DNA of 64,000 bases from Odobenus rosmarus divergens (GCF_000321225.1 NW_004450396.1:4337423-4401422), one strand, 5' to 3'. Numbered from the stretch's first letter, positions 12,061 through 26,060 are shown. Notes: a model not told the origin generated them from the letters alone. Numbers and translations are program-made.

Positions 12061-13329
12061 AATACACAAATACAGAAAAAGAGAGTTAAAAACATCTTGT
12101 GGCAAAAAAGATTCTCCAGTGGTACAGTCATCCCATATTCTAAATATTTTTCTAAATATTCATCTAAAAATAAATTTTTAATAAATGTGAATCTTAAAGG
12201 GACTTATCCTCATCTAGCCCAGTAAAATGTTAATATTTATTTTAGAGTGGACTTGTTCAGGATGCTATGGGAAGCCCTCTATTTACTGGGTATATATTTC
12301 AGACTGTGGAAAGAGAACATTCTTTCAACAATATGTTTCATATATTATATGAAAAAAATCTCCCAAACTCAGAAACATCAAAGGCTGGGGGCTCTGAGTC
12401 TACAAAGTCTGGATGCCTATACAGACCACAGAGGTAAAGCACAGTGAATATACAAAACCACAAATCAGTAGGCTTTCCTGTGTTAGTTATGGAAATAGGT
12501 GGTGACCCACTCATCAAGGGTATGTAAACATGAATGAGTAGGTAGAACACTGAGAAGGAGGGAAAGGGGTCCCTAACATTTAAGACTGGTAAATTAATGC
12601 TTCTGAAAAAGTACAAAGTAAGCAGGGAAAAGTGAGTAACTCTATGGTGTGGATTGCATCAATCAGGCAATATGCCTCCTGGTTTTAGCCCCGCTACCAA
12701 AAGTGAGGATAATTCAGTCTTTCTGTGCTTCAGTTTAAGCCTCACACATTTTGGGAAGGTTTCTTCAGTCTCCATTGATCTGTGCTACTTATTCCCAAAT
12801 ATTAATCAAAAATGAAATTCACTGATCCAATGAATATATAATGTTAGTGTGTCTTTAACTTTTAAATAATTTAATTGTGCTAACCAATAATTACTCAAAA
12901 TCCTAGTGTAGTTATTTACTACCAAAAACTGCATACAATTTTTAGTTTTTGACAAGTGTCTTCAGTAAACTCTAACAGGAAGCTGAAGTCTGTCCAAATC
13001 ATATCCTTTGTGACATGCTCTAGATATTCAATCTGAGGATAGCTATGTTTCTAATATAATTATGTTACATATTTATTATATACACAAAGCCAAAATGTTC
13101 AATTTTGTGTTCAATCCTTAAAATATAATTTAATATCTGTAAGTCTTTAACACTAATATTATTTTAGCAATATGTTATAGAATCTTGAAAATCACAAGTA
13201 TAAGCTACAAAAAGGTAAAATGTATACTATCATAACTCAATTTTTTTTAAAATTCAAACTTATTACTTCAGTGAAGAATTAAAAAAAAAAAAAAGACATA
13301 TAGCACCAAGAGAAACTTCTTGTAATTGC

Positions 13330-14790
13330 CTGTGCCCTCAATTCTTCCTTGACTGTCTTTTGGGTAGTGAGCATCCAAGCCATCAGTCTCAGGGTCATCC
13401 TAATGGTTCTTAGTCTCTTGGCCTCTTTTCATTTAATAGCCTCTTCCAGTTTATCTCGTTAATTCCGGTGGATTCAAGGACTACACTTAACACCATTGAC
13501 TCCTTAATCTCTACTTATGCTCCAACCCCATATTTCAATGCACGCAGTCTAGTTCCTAGCACAGAGAATGACTCATAGCAGGATAGTTAATAAATGAGGT
13601 CCAAATGAATGAGCAAGCTACTAGATATCTTGCTCTGGATGTCAAACTCAGTATATCCAAAATATAATTATCTTTTCCCAATATTTCTAGATTTCCCTAT
13701 TTTTGTCAATGGATTGCTATCCACTTATTCACCAAAATTAGAAGGCTTAGTTATTCCTAAACTTTACTTCTCTATCCCTTACCACTCTCACTCCAAATCT
13801 CTAATACTTAATACCTTTATTTTCTTACTTCAGTCTCATTCTCCCACCTCAACTGTAAAATCACCTTTTAACTGACCTTCCTAGCTGGAATGCCCTAACA
13901 CCTTTTACTTATTTATTTTTTTAAAGATTTATTTATTTGAGAGACAGAGGGAGAGCACAAGCAGAGAAGCAGAATCCCTGCTGAGCAGAGATTCCCAACG
14001 TGGGGCTGGATCCCAGAACCCCGGGATCACGACCTGAGCCAAAGGCAGATGCTTAACCGACTGAGCCACCTAGGCGTCCCCCAACACCTTTTATGATTAT
14101 TAGTCTTCTCATCTGGTAACAGTTTAAATAGTGCCTTCTCTGAGGATTTGTCACTACATCATATATACGCTCCAGTTCACTTTACTCGTTTTTCTTATTT
14201 AGAAAGTATCAAATTGTAAGATTCCATAAACCTCCCCCCTTTAAAAAATATGTCTCTTGTGAATTCTGCCAGTGCTAGGGCATGGGTAGTGTTCTGCACT
14301 TCATTTAGATGGGATTCTGTACAATCTGGCCCCCTGCTACTTCTCTGGCCTCACTGTCTTCTACTTACCCTTCATTCCCTTTACTCTAGCCATACTGGCC
14401 TCTTTGCTCTTCAAAATGCACACCACACATATTTCTGATTTGAGATCTTGGTTGGGGATGATATTCTCTCAGATGACATGGCTTTCTTTCATCTTCAAAC
14501 TTATGCTCAAGTGTCAGCTTCTGTGTGACATTTTCCTTGACCACCCTATTTAAAACATCAACATAACCTCACGCCCAAGTTCACTCTATCCCCCTTCCCT
14601 CTTTTGCTTGTTATTTATTCTATACTTATTTGCTTATTGTCTGCCTCTCTCTCTAGAAGGTAAGCTCAATAAGGGTATGGATTTTTACGTGTTCTGTTCA
14701 TTGATACATTTACATAACACCTATAGTGCCTGAGACAAGTAAGTACTCACTGGGTACTTATTAAATGTATGAATGAATCTTGCATTCCCA
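13330..14790 (+). mobile_element. L2 LINE fragment, plus strand (split by a SINE)
   Basis: Diverged L2. The 3' part is the clearest: tacaatctggccccctgcta, ctagccatactggcctcttt, ttttccttgaccaccctatt, agaaggtaagctcaataagg and the end gggtacttattaaatgtatg aatg. The 5' part (13590-13900) resembles the L2 ORF2 region read in sense. A Can-SINE at 13908-14082 interrupts it. Confidence 0.72.
13908..14082 (-). mobile_element. Can-SINE, gene-sense
   Basis: Minus-strand copy ending gagccacctaggcgtccc. Perfect 11-bp target duplication aacacctttta at 13897-13907 and 14083-14093, inside L2. Confidence 0.94.
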
Positions 14791-15473
14791 GTATCTGCAT
14801 ATCTAAGAATTAAACATCCTTTAGAATTAAAAACAAAACAAAAAAACCCCAAAAGAACAAAGTTAAAACAAGAAAAGATTTAATAAGGGAAAAAGTATTT
14901 TCATCTATTACACTGTCACGGTATTGAGAGTGTAGGAAGGTGAGAACTAATTTTCTCTGGTCTATCCATAAAATATATAATTTAAATTCTAGAGAGAGGT
15001 ACTAAATTTAGATTTTGAACATAAGCATGATGATTTAGAAGACATTTTCCATAATTCAAAGCAAAGAGAAGTCATTTTTTAAAAATATGCTTATTATGCT
15101 ATATCAACTTTTTCCTTATAAAAGCTTCATGAATATAGCAGATTAATTTGCCTGTTACACTGTTCATTTATAACTGCCTTTAACATTAGCTGCTAATGTG
15201 TTTTACTTTCAATTCTGTTAAATCTTCACTTGAAAATACACAGATTAAAAAGATTGAGACGACATTAAGTTTCAAGCCTCATAACGTTACTACAAAAATA
15301 GAAATAAAGAAGAAAAACAAGAGACCCCTACCTCTGCACCAAACAAAAACACCCCAAACTTTTTTGACTCTGAATTGGCCAAAATACAACAGCTGCTCAC
15401 TACCTACTTTGCTTTGACAAAACTTAATAGCTGTGAGATGTGACCTGATTCCTTTCAGAAGAAGGGCGAGTAT

Positions 15474-15536
15474 ACACAACACACACAAAACATACAACAC
15501 ACACAAAACACACAACACATACACACACACACAGAG
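15474..15536. repeat. (CA)n-rich microsatellite
   Basis: Imperfect CA repeat with AAA interruptions (acacacaaaacatacaacac), ending in a pure CA run. Confidence 0.93.
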
Positions 15537-15889
15537 TCACACATATTAATAGGAAAGAAACTAGAGTGCTCTATAAATATTCACTCACTTATTCCCAGAA
15601 CACCCTTGGGAAGCAGAGTTGAAGGATACAGTACAGTAATGCAGGTTATTACGTGACTTGTGACGCACTGGCTCTGTAAAAGGTCAGCATCAAAATTCAG
15701 ACTCCTAGTTCTAAACTATTGTTTGGAGGAGTCTTAAATAGACAATATTGTTCCATATTGAGTAGGCGACATGGAATGCTAAGCAAGGCCATGAAACTAA
15801 CTAAGTGCATTTCATAGGGATAATAATTTTAAGCAGACTGATTTCCTGTCTGTGCTCCCTTAGCGTTTTACGCTTATCTCCTGTTGAAC

Positions 15890-16060
15890 TCAACCCCATT
15901 ATAGTATAACTATTTCTCTGCCCACTGGATTCTTCAACTGGACTGGGAGGACTCTGAGGGCAGTCTTTCATCTCCATTTCTCCCAGAGTTTGGCACAGTC
16001 CCTGCCACACAGTAGGCTCTCCATAAACACTGGTTGATGAACTGCATGAATTAGTTTTTG
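15890..16060 (+). mobile_element. L2 3'-end fragment, plus strand
   Basis: Ends with the L2/MIR-type 3' signature: gagggcagtctttcatctcc, gtttggcacagtccctgcca cacagtaggctctccataaa, then a short ttgatgaa tail. Confidence 0.65.
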
Positions 16061-18013
16061 ATAAAGTACACAAAAGTTTTTATTTTTTAAACTAACAGAT
16101 TTTGTTAGGCTACTTCTGCTAAAACACAGTTTTTCTGGTTCTGCTCAAAAAGATGGACACTGGTCAAAAAACCATTCTCAATTTTTACTCTTTATAAAAT
16201 TATAGTTGAATATTTTTCAGGGGAGAAAGTTGAGGAAAAAAAGTAAACTGCCTGAAATTAGAACATTAGAACAATGCTCTACTTTTTACTTACTGGACAT
16301 TTACAATGTAAAAACTTCTTAAATTATTTTTAAAATATGACCAGTCACTCCATTTAGTCATTTCTTAGTTGCCATATTTGTCATCAACTTTGCTCTCAGG
16401 CTTGTAGGCAAGTTGCTGACTAAGAACAACACAGAGACTGATTCTTTACATTTTCATTCACTTTTCATTCAAGGAAAAAGCTTCCTGAAAACACACATTT
16501 AAAATTCTGGAAAATACAAATCAATATTATCTAGACATTTCTATCATTACCGGAAGGACTGGTTCCTAAACCTAATTTCCATTGTTAGTTGACATTTTCA
16601 ATAAGTGATGGATATTCATTTCCAGAAAACATTACCAGTAAATTCTATGATATCATAGACTGTTTGCTATCCAGACCAAACTGACTAAACCACAAAATGC
16701 AAAAGTATGCACTTAGCTAGTCTTAAGGGAAACCTGAAGGCTATTCTGAATATAGTCTTATAAAGCATAACCTAAGAGTGAATGAGAACTTAATTCAGAT
16801 GGCCCTCTTCCTCCAAATTTCCAGTCTTCCTCTAAATTTCTAGAGCCTTTAGTAGACACAAACTAAAATGTTTAAAAACTGAAGTATGTGTTGTCACAGA
16901 CTTAATTTTTTTAAAAGTTACTTAGGGACACTGGAATTTACAAAGGAAACAAAAATTATTACTGTTATGCTATAAATGGTATTTCATTTCCCCTGACCAA
17001 GGGAGTACACATGGCGAACTGCTTCCTTGGTTCTAAGCAGTGCCCACCCTAAGCAAAATTAATAAATAAAAGAATGATTACTAGTTGTTAAAATTCATCA
17101 CTCTTCCCAGAATCACAGAACATGGAGGCTGAAATGAAAGTGATGTGGAACATATGAGGGTACATCAAGGGCAGGAATGAGCAAACATGGTTAACGGGGA
17201 GTCAAATTTGACCTTTTATTTTAAACATGAATTAAAAATATTTTTTATCATCAGAGGTATGCACAACATTTTGATATGCAGATATATTTAACACTGAAAA
17301 ACTAAAAATAACATCTACATTTAGAGAAAGATGTCAAAATTATGGAATACTTATTTCCTTCAAAATCATCCATTAAGTTTATTATCAGAAGAAAGTTATG
17401 AAAAAATCTACTTTAAAAACTACATATATATAGAAATATAGCCTACAATAACTTCATTTTGTATGTTTCACTGCCTTAAAAATGGAAAAACTGTCAATTT
17501 CGGTTTGTGATTATAAAAATAGTAAAATGCATCTTATGGTTGATATTAAATAACATTAAATGCAGTCTTATTCTCAAACTATATAAGAATAAAGTTATCC
17601 CTGGTCAAAAGTAATTTATCCATCTTATAACTTGCGCTTCTCCCCTTGCCGGATACAGCCATATAAAGCTGTGACTCTTCCTTTAATCCTCACCTTTGAG
17701 TGAATTGATTACTGACAGTTTGATTTTACCCTGGAGGCACAGCAGTAAATCACAAACATTCACTACTTTCATCATGATGTAAATTATGTTCTGATAAAGA
17801 AGCTGAACGTTTCCACCTCTCCTACTTTAGAATTATATAATAAAAATCACTTTTGTTATGGAAACGCTTTAATCAGCATGCCTAGAAATTGTATTTTGAA
17901 AAAATATATATGTACTGGATGAATTTGGATTTTAACATAAGACATTTACTACTAAGTCTAAGTCTAAGAACATAGTGATTTCTCTTTCTAAAATTTAGTG
18001 GGAAGGTAAATTT

Positions 18014-18243
18014 TTATTTTATTTTATTTTATTTTTATTTATTTATTTATTTTTAAAGATTTTATTTGTTTATTTGAGAGAGAAAGAATGAGAGAGAGAG
18101 CACATGAGAGGGGGGAGGGTCAGGGAGAAGCAGACTCCCTGCCGAGCAGGGAGCCTGATGCGGGACTCGATCCAGAGACTCCAGGATCATGACCTGAGCC
18201 GAAGGCAGTCGCTTAACCAACTGAGCCACCCAGGCTCCCCAGT
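18014..18243 (-). mobile_element. Can-SINE with long (TTTTA)n tail, gene-sense
   Basis: Minus-strand copy ending gagccacccaggctccc. On the plus strand its tail shows as repeated ttttatttta followed by tttatttattt, about 40 bp. Target duplication aaggtaaattt at 18003-18013 and 18244-18254. Confidence 0.93.
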
Positions 18244-18582
18244 AAGGTAAATTTAAAATAAAAAGCTCAACGTTAAAATAGCTCTGAATATAGTCATAAA
18301 GATACTATCTGTAACTGCTAGTGCGTTTTAAGTCAAGCATAGGTTGGTATTTAAAAACTTTCACTTGCAGTGAACACTTTCCCATCTTCTATTTTCAAAT
18401 GACAAGTCACTAAGATGAAATAACTTGCTCCAGGTCATAGCATAACTAACAGAATCTGGATCTAAATTCAGGTGTATATGACCTCTGAGCTAAGTGCAAG
18501 CAGAATGTCATGTACGGATTTAAATATGAAGAATAAGAAACTTGTAGACCTCCTATTCAAATTAATATCAATATTGCTTATT

Positions 18583-18789
18583 TTTTTTAAAGATTATTTT
18601 GGGGGGGAGAATGTGCGTGTTTTAGGGTACGGGAGGCGGGGCAGAGGAAGATGGAGAGAATCTCAAGCAGACTCCTTGCTGAGTGGGGAGCCTGACACAG
18701 GGTTTGATCTCATGACCCTAAGATCATGACCTGAACCAAAATTAGGAGTCGGACATTTAACAGACTGAGCTACCCAGCTGCTCCGCCCC
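18583..18789 (-). mobile_element. Older tRNA-SINE copy, gene-sense
   Basis: Diverged minus-strand copy (tcatgaccctaagatcatga, gagctacccagctgctc) with a G-rich body. Yet it has a perfect 15-bp target duplication tcaatattgcttatt at 18568-18582 and 18790-18804. The 85-codon plus-strand frame across it is not a gene. Confidence 0.9.
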
Positions 18790-19254
18790 TCAATATTGCT
18801 TATTAATAACATTTCTACAGTTACGATGATGAAAAACTATGAAATTTTCAATATTACATTTAAGGAAGTTTTAATATTAAAAGCATTACGTGTATTAAAA
18901 AAAGAGGTAATCTATTTTTTATATTGTAACACGTGATCAGTCTGGTGTCAAATAATGAAGATTTATATAGAAGTAGATTCTGTAAGTCTGAACTGTCCAA
19001 CAGGATAACCACTGGCAATATATGTGGCTATTTATATTTAAAAACTGAAATGAAATATAATTAAAAACTTAGTTCCCAAGTCACCCTAGCTACATTTTAA
19101 AGTATTCAATAGCTACCTGAGGCTAGAGAATACTGTATTGGACTCTGCAGGTCTACAGTTCAGAAAAGAGGTCTGGGCTGAAGATAAAACACTGGCATAC
19201 AGGTTTTATTTAAAGTCAAGAGATCACCAAGGAAATGTATATGTGTATATACCC

Positions 19255-19312
19255 ATTCCATATGAATATATATATACACACTCATATATATATATACACA
19301 TATATATGAAAT
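19255..19312. repeat. (TA)n/CA microsatellite
   Basis: Alternating tatatata blocks separated by cacactca and cacata. Followed by an A/G-rich unique stretch. Confidence 0.9.
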
Positions 19313-19329
19313 AAAAGGGGATCAGACTG

Positions 19330-19620
19330 CAGTGGAAGAATCTACTAAGACATGGAAGAAAAGAGGAAGAATCAGCAAAAGAGAATGCAGAGTGGTGGCT
19401 AATGAGATAAAAGGAAAACCGAGAATGTGGTGTCCCAGAAACCAGTGTATTAAGAAGCCATCGAATGTGTCAAGGGCTGCTGATAAGTAAGATAAACACA
19501 AAGAGTTGACAATGGGAATGAGTAATGTGAAAGTCACTGGTGAGCTTGAAAAAAAACAGGTTAGAGATTTCAACAAGTTTATAGAAGATGAAATGTGATC
19601 AGAAACATCTGCCTGAAAAC
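19330..19620. repeat. Possible ancient interspersed repeat
   Basis: The phrase fatcaagggctgctgataag-like region (tgtcaagggctgctgataag, then gtgaaagtcactggtgagct tgaaa) resembles an old dispersed mammalian repeat (possibly antisense L2), but I cannot assign it firmly. No gene is supported; the 84-codon minus-strand frame here has no recognisable protein. Confidence 0.3.
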
Positions 19621-22600
19621 ATTATGATGGGCTGCAGTAGATATAGAATCTATCTGGACAATGAAAGTCAAGACCTGTGAACACAGAAACAGCATCTTTG
19701 GTAGGGGGCAAAACAAAACCCAGGAGAAATAACTGAACGTTAGTATGTAAAACACTTAGGCCAAACAGGCTGCAGATCCCACATAAAATGGATGCTGCTG
19801 AGCATTAACCATAGGCAAAAAAAGATTAAAAATTAAAAAATAAATCAGTGCAATTGTCCCTAAAAATATTATTGAACATACCACTTGGGAAGAGTGAAGA
19901 CTTCTATAGTGAATGCTACTGTCCCCTTATTCTCATTCTGGCAATGAGTCTGATAGCCTGACAGGTGGATTCATTTATCTTGCTTGCTTACCCTAAATAT
20001 AAGCTGCCAGTTAATATGTCTTAGCCATAAACACAAAGTTCTCAAGAGATTTCTGCTAAAGTGAACAAAACAGTGAGATAATAGAGCTATTTACATAACA
20101 GAAGAGGGACACTATATTTGTACCCAGTCCTTCATTTTTAAAGAGACAGACACCAAGGATCATCAGATATAGAGGAAAAACCATTGGCATGAAAGAAAAA
20201 GATAGGATACATAAACAGATGAAAAAACTGAGCACAGAGGAAAATATCAATTCAGAGAAAAGAACTTAGAGAGATTGAGGAAGATGTAATGACAACCACA
20301 AAACTCTGACACTAGGAAAAAGGAACAAACAGGGTAAGAAAGAGATCATAAAGATCAAAAGGACTCTTGGTGAATTAAGATTTAGAATAAAGAAATGAGA
20401 AGGCTCTGAGACTAATTAGTTGAGGAAAGGATAAGGAGTCAAAGATGGGTATACAGTTTCTACCTGAAAAATGGTAATGCTGTCATCGGAAATGAGACAG
20501 GAGAGTAAAATACAGAAGCTTCTTTCAGGAAATTAAAGCTCATGCATGATGATGATTACCTTTCTGTCACATATATGACAAAAGTAGTTAGTTTACATAC
20601 ATCTTGCTATACAAGCTTGCAGCTGAATATCTTTTCTGAAATTAGTTTTCATATTTCAGAACCATCTATGCTACAGCAGCTGTTTGTTTATTTGCCTATG
20701 CTCTCAAAAGATTTACTCATGATCTTTTAAAAAAGGATGCTATATGCAAATATCTTCTATAAATCTTCAAAATATAAAAAAAGACAAATTAAGAAGTTGC
20801 TGATACATCAACTGGAAAGTTAGAAAAGGTAACCATCAGAATATCTATAAAATGCAAATTCAATGGTCTGGCAGGTAATCTGGCTGCATTAGGATAAAAT
20901 TATGTAGTTTTCATTTTTAATAAATAGGATCTCATTTTAATTTCTTATAGTTAATGGCTTTCAGTTGCCTTCTTTTTACTTTTCAGTGAATATTAATATA
21001 ATTATTTCACCTTTAAAATTAACCTACTGGGCAAATGCTACAATATACTTCAACGACTAAATAGGTTCTTAAACAAAACACACACCCACACACAGAGAAA
21101 TGTGACTAAAAAAAAAAAAAAGCTTAAGGTTTTCTATTTTTAACAGATGGGGAAAAGGCTGAAAATTGTAAGGCTGGAACCTACACACCATGTAAATATC
21201 ATGTAAAATAGCTTCTTAGAAAATAATTGGGTAGGAAATAGTGGACAAATTTAAGCTCATCAAATCAAGAGATTTAAAAGAGGAGAAAAGTTTGTATTCA
21301 TATTCTCTCTTCACAGGGTATTAGGAGAAACTTAGTAACTAGATGGGGACATTAATACTAAATGCACATCCATGTAAATGATGAACCACTGAGTACATTA
21401 ATATTTACTAGAGTTGATAGAATAATTTTTAATTAGGAAATGATAATATAGGATATATTTGAAGTTATCAACACAGAAACACTTTAATAATTCAAGTAAT
21501 ATTTATTATTCAGGAAATATAGGAGATTCTATTATAAGTGAGGATAAGTTTTAATCTTTAACAAATGTTTTAAGTTGGATCACTGGAGAATCACTTAGTA
21601 AAATACTGATATTGATGGCTAAAATGGCACCTTATATCTTTATTGTACCAAGCAAACATCAATTTTAGAGAACCCAATTGCAAGCGACAACAACAACAAA
21701 AATCTAACAAATGAAATCTCAGTCTTTGTGGAAGGAGAATATAAAATAGTGATGTGTTAAAGAAAAAAAATCCATGAAATCAAGGTCATTTGCTCAGTGT
21801 CCAGAAAAATCCAAATATGAAAATAGTCCCACACCTCCAGGGCTTTTGTGTTGACTGGTACTGACGGGGAAAGCCAAAGTTTCAAAAGCTAAGTGGGTTC
21901 CAGTGGATTAAGTCTGAGATGCTTGTTTGGAAACTTTCGTCTTAAAATTACTTTATTTTAATGTCTTTTTTGGCATGCTTCTGAAAATTCTAGATCCATT
22001 ATTTGCCTCTGTGATATGTTCTTTTTTCTATACTATCACTTAACACATTTAATTAAATCATGTCTTAAAATAAGATTTCCTCCATTCCTTGACCATAATA
22101 CAAATTGCACGATTTCAAACTTAAAAAAAAAAAAAAATCAAAAGAATTTCCTAGGAAATCTCATGTTGTTTATTCCTAAAGTTTCTTATGGATTTCAAAG
22201 TATTAAAATATTTTTTCTGATCCTCATAATTCTATGAAGTAGAAAGTTCATATGAAGTAGAATATAGAGCTAATACACCTGGAGAGATAAAGGCAGTTAG
22301 TCAAGGTAACAGCTGGGAAGTGGCACAATTAGGGCTCAGGCCCAGCTCCCCTGTCTTTCTGGACCCCAGGTCCAGTACTTGCTGCACCATAAAGCACACA
22401 TGCTGAATTCAGAAAAGTGGTTGTTCTGGAAAACAAATTCTTGCTTTTAAAAATTGTATAATAAAAACATTTTTTATTCTTTTTAGTACCATAAAGCACA
22501 TTTAAGGACATCTGTCTACAGAAAATCAATTCTGTAGACATCTTTATCTGTGACAGTGAATTGATTCCTTTCACTCATCCCACCACCTGAACTGAAATCT

Positions 22601-22978
22601 TGGAATTCTGGAAGTTTGAAATCAGAATAAAATGTGCTTTTCAACTAACAGTTTAAATTTCATTAAGTAATACTATCAGAAAACTGCCAATTCTGAAAAT
22701 ATGAGAAAGTTCTTTGAAGCTCATTTTACCTTCCTTAAAATGGAAACCCCCTTTTGCCATCAGCTGTGTTTATTCAGGGTCATTCTAACTCCTAATTTTT
22801 GCCAAAATGTTTTCTTTCCCTTCCTTTGAAATACAAGAAGCATCATGTTTCCAACTTTGATGTAATCTACCTTCTACAATGGGTTATATAATGATATCAC
22901 AAAATCTCCGGTGAAACTATTACCCAGGATTCATTTTAGATTTCAGTGATATTATTTTCAAAGTTTTACATTTTTCTT

Positions 22979-23173
22979 TTTCTTTTTTTTAAAGATTTTA
23001 CTTACTTATTTGAGAGAGAGAGAGGGTACAAGCAGGGGGAAAGAGCAGAGGGAGAGGGAGAAGTAGACTCCCTGCTGAGCAGGGAGTCCAATGTGGGGCT
23101 CGATACCAGGACTCTGGGATCATGACCTGAGCTGAAGGCAGACGTTGAACCGAATGAGCCACCCAGGCCCTCC
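22979..23173 (-). mobile_element. Can-SINE, gene-sense
   Basis: Minus-strand copy from a T-run/aaagattttacttacttat tail to the head gagccacccaggccctcc. Target duplication is unclear: acatttttct before and gtatttttct after. The 106-codon minus-strand frame over it is repeat-derived. Confidence 0.9.
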
Positions 23174-24389
23174 AAAAATGTTGTATTTTTCTATAAAAAA
23201 TTAAAACCTTAAGAGATACTGAAATCTTGAAAACAATAAAAATAAACTTTAACTGGAAATTAGCTCCTAATTTTAAGAGCTGGTCAAGGGAATGTGTGTA
23301 CTTGTCAAAGACATGCAAAACTCAATGGAAAAATAGAGTTCTTCAAATATTAAACATGTAGATGCACAGAAGTTAATTTGACATCTCTTAACCAATACTG
23401 AAGTCATCTGAATCATTTTATGATTATGTTTAAATCAAATACTTGGCCTATTTAGGATGAGATGAAAAGTTAGATTAAATGGTTGGCTATAAAGTTTAAT
23501 ATATGTTTATATGGGCTAATAGAAAGTGCAAACAGAATATGGAGAAGACAGAAGCTATTATTTTTAAAAACCATGTCACACTCTGTTTTTCCCATCAAAC
23601 TCCAAGTCCACAATTAAAAAAGATGCTATAAAAATTACATTAACAAAGACACATTAATAAAATGATTCATGTTTTGTATGGCAACTTATCTACTGAATAT
23701 GAAGAAAATTTAATTTCGAGCCATGCTGTGAAAAGACCTACTAAGTACATAAAAATGAAACATGCTGTCCTTCAAACAGAAACATGAAAAGATGATACAA
23801 CTACCCCCTGACAACAAATATGCACTTCCTGCTAATTTCTGCTCCCCCCATAACAGTAACTAATTCTAATTTCTACTGAATAATCCACATTTTAAAATTT
23901 ACTTCCATAAAAACTCTTGAGATGTTTCAGTGGGATCTGAGATTCAGACAAATGATCACAGAACAAAATTTCCCTGCAGAGAGAAACTCTTGATTTGACT
24001 GTGGCCTTAAATACCACAATCTCACTGGAACCAAACCTTAAAAAAACAATCGAATAACTAGCAAACACAGAATTATATTTAAAGGTCAAAGAAAAATATA
24101 AATTCATTAATCCTCAGGAAATGCCTTCTTGACACCTCAATTTTAACACCTGCACCTGTTCCACAGAGCCGGTACTATTCAGGTTATTACCCTATAGTAG
24201 ATCATAGACCTTCAAGGCTGGTAACAAAAGATAACACCCCAGCCAGAGGGACCATGGGGCAGAGTGGGAGGTCACTGGGCCAGGAATGAGGCGTGGCTCT
24301 AGGCACAGCCTCACGGAGGGTCAGTCCGCTCCACCTTGTGCACCTGTGCCCTCCTCTAGAAGTAGGCAGTTTGGTTCTGTAGGATGAGA

Positions 24390-24655
24390 AGGACTGAGTG
24401 AGGATATCTTGCTTTATGACACCACCAGCTACGTGGACTCTGACAAGCAGCCTCTCTGCCTCTCAGCCTCTCACTTTAACTCTAACGGGGCTGTGTGGCA
24501 AAAGTTTTAAGGTCCTAGAAGCTCTAGAAAGATTCCACTCCGTGTGATTTTAATGTTTACCCTACTTCTTAGAAAGTTTTATTGAGGATCCAATGAGAAT
24601 GTACATGAAAGCACTTTATCATTGTTTTTACAAACACAAATTGCTGTTATTATTT
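24390..24655 (+). mobile_element. MIR, plus strand (diverged)
   Basis: MIR-like order of landmarks: ccaccagctacgtggactct gacaagcagcctctctgcct ctcagcctc, then attgaggatccaatgagaat gtacatgaaagcactttatc. The sequence just 5' of it (24120-24390) is the most GC-rich unique stretch nearby; I see no exon there. Confidence 0.55.
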
Positions 24656-25289
24656 TAGAGATCTTCATTATACTAAAGAAGTATGGACACAGTTTTGAGA
24701 TGCAGTATTACATGTTCTCTATATGGTGAGGCATTAGGAGCTACACCCTACAATTTAACCTAAAATGTTAAAATTACAATTTTCTTTTATTCTGCACAGC
24801 TTTATTAAAGTATAATTGACAAAACTGTAGAATTTTCTTTCTCATAAAAGTTACTTGGGGAGAGATTTATAGTTTTAACCTTAATAGGGTTAATAGGATT
24901 AGTGGACTGATTCCTTTGTAATTAAGAACCCAGAGTAATAGCCTAAAGAATGGTTTTGGAAGTGAGTATCTCATAAGAGTTGTATCCAGCTTTTTTCTTC
25001 TCTAACCCATTCCTCACTTAGTTACCAGATGTGTTTTTTAAAAACACTTTTATCATATGTCTTCCATATTAGTTTATCTAGAAAATAAAATATGAATTCC
25101 TCAGTAGGACACAATTTGGCCTCAATCTACCTATACAGACTCAGTTCTTCCTAAATACATCCACTTGTCAACCTGACCCCTAGCCAAGTCAAGCTGTCAT
25201 CAAAGTGTATGTTTGGTTACCTAGTTCTTGGCTCACTTGGCATGGCCTCCTGAACAAACCCCACCCCCACCAACCTGCTGATGAGGCCA

Positions 25290-25620
25290 ACATGAAGACA
25301 GAAGACACGATCATGGAAGGTTTTATAAGACAGGGTAAGGACTCTGAGAATCATTTTAATTGTGATAGGAAGACACTGAAGAGTTCTAAGCATGGAAGTA
25401 ACATGATCTAATTCATTTTTTAAAGAATCATTTTGGCTAATATGGGGAGAATAAGCTAAGAAACAAGAGTAGAAGTAGGGAAGTGGTGGGGGAAAACACG
25501 ACTAAAAAATGGCTGCTACCTGAACAACTGGGTAAAGGTGGTTAGAGTGCTGGGATTAGCAAGCCTTGGTGTGTAGGAAGGAAAGTAGGGGTGGAAGAAG
25601 GGGTTTGGGGCATGAGTTTT
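25290..25620 (-). mobile_element. L2 LINE fragment, minus strand
   Basis: Antisense L2: tgtgataggaagacactgaa gagttctaagcatggaagta acatgatctaat, agaatcattttggctaatat ggggagaata, then agtagggaagtggtggg. Diverged, no frame. Confidence 0.6.
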
Positions 25621-25646
25621 GTTTGGACATATAAAATCTTAGAAAG

Positions 25647-25855
25647 GTCAGGGTGCCTGGGTAGCTCAGGTGGTTGAGCATCCGCCTCTGTTTCAGCTCA
25701 GGTCATGATCTCATGGGTCGTGAAGTGGAGCCCTGCGGGGGGTTCTGCGCTCAGCAGGGGAGGGGGGTCTGCTTGAGATTCTCTTCCTCTGCCCCTTCCC
25801 CAATGTGTGCACACATGTACATACTCTCTCAAATAAATACATAAGTCTTTAAAAA
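25647..25855 (+). mobile_element. Older Can-SINE copy, antisense to AHI1
   Basis: Plus-strand copy starting gtcagggtgcctgggtagct. It has a G-rich centre (gcggggggttctgcgctcag) and a tail with tgtgcacacatgtacat before the caaataaataca end, so an older subfamily. Target duplication aaaatcttagaaag (25633-25646) and aaaatctcagaaag (25856-25869), one mismatch. Confidence 0.92.
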
Positions 25856-25899
25856 AAAATCTCAGAAAGCTCTTGGTTGCTCTATCCCTCTTTATTGCA

Positions 25900-26060
25900 G
25901 AGACACTCTGTTTATACTGTGATTTTATAATCTATCACATGCTGACAAAATTTGTTCCATGCTTATCACTCTCTCTAGTCAGATTGGCTGCTTGAGGGCG
26001 GAGACTGTAATATTTAGTCCATATCCTTAAGAGAGGACCTTCAACAAAGCAGCCACTTAA
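25900..26060 (+). mobile_element. L2 3'-end remnant, plus strand
   Basis: Landmarks: tatcactctctctagtcaga, ttgagggcggagactgtaat, then an end without the usual tail. Diverged. Confidence 0.5.

Noticed and set aside
18472..18729. 85-codon plus-strand frame
   Set aside because: Runs through the antisense of a tRNA-SINE (18583-18789).
22998..23318. 106-codon minus-strand frame
   Set aside because: Half of it is Can-SINE sequence (WVAHSVQRLPSAQVMIPESW-type translation recurs in other SINE copies), the rest intron.
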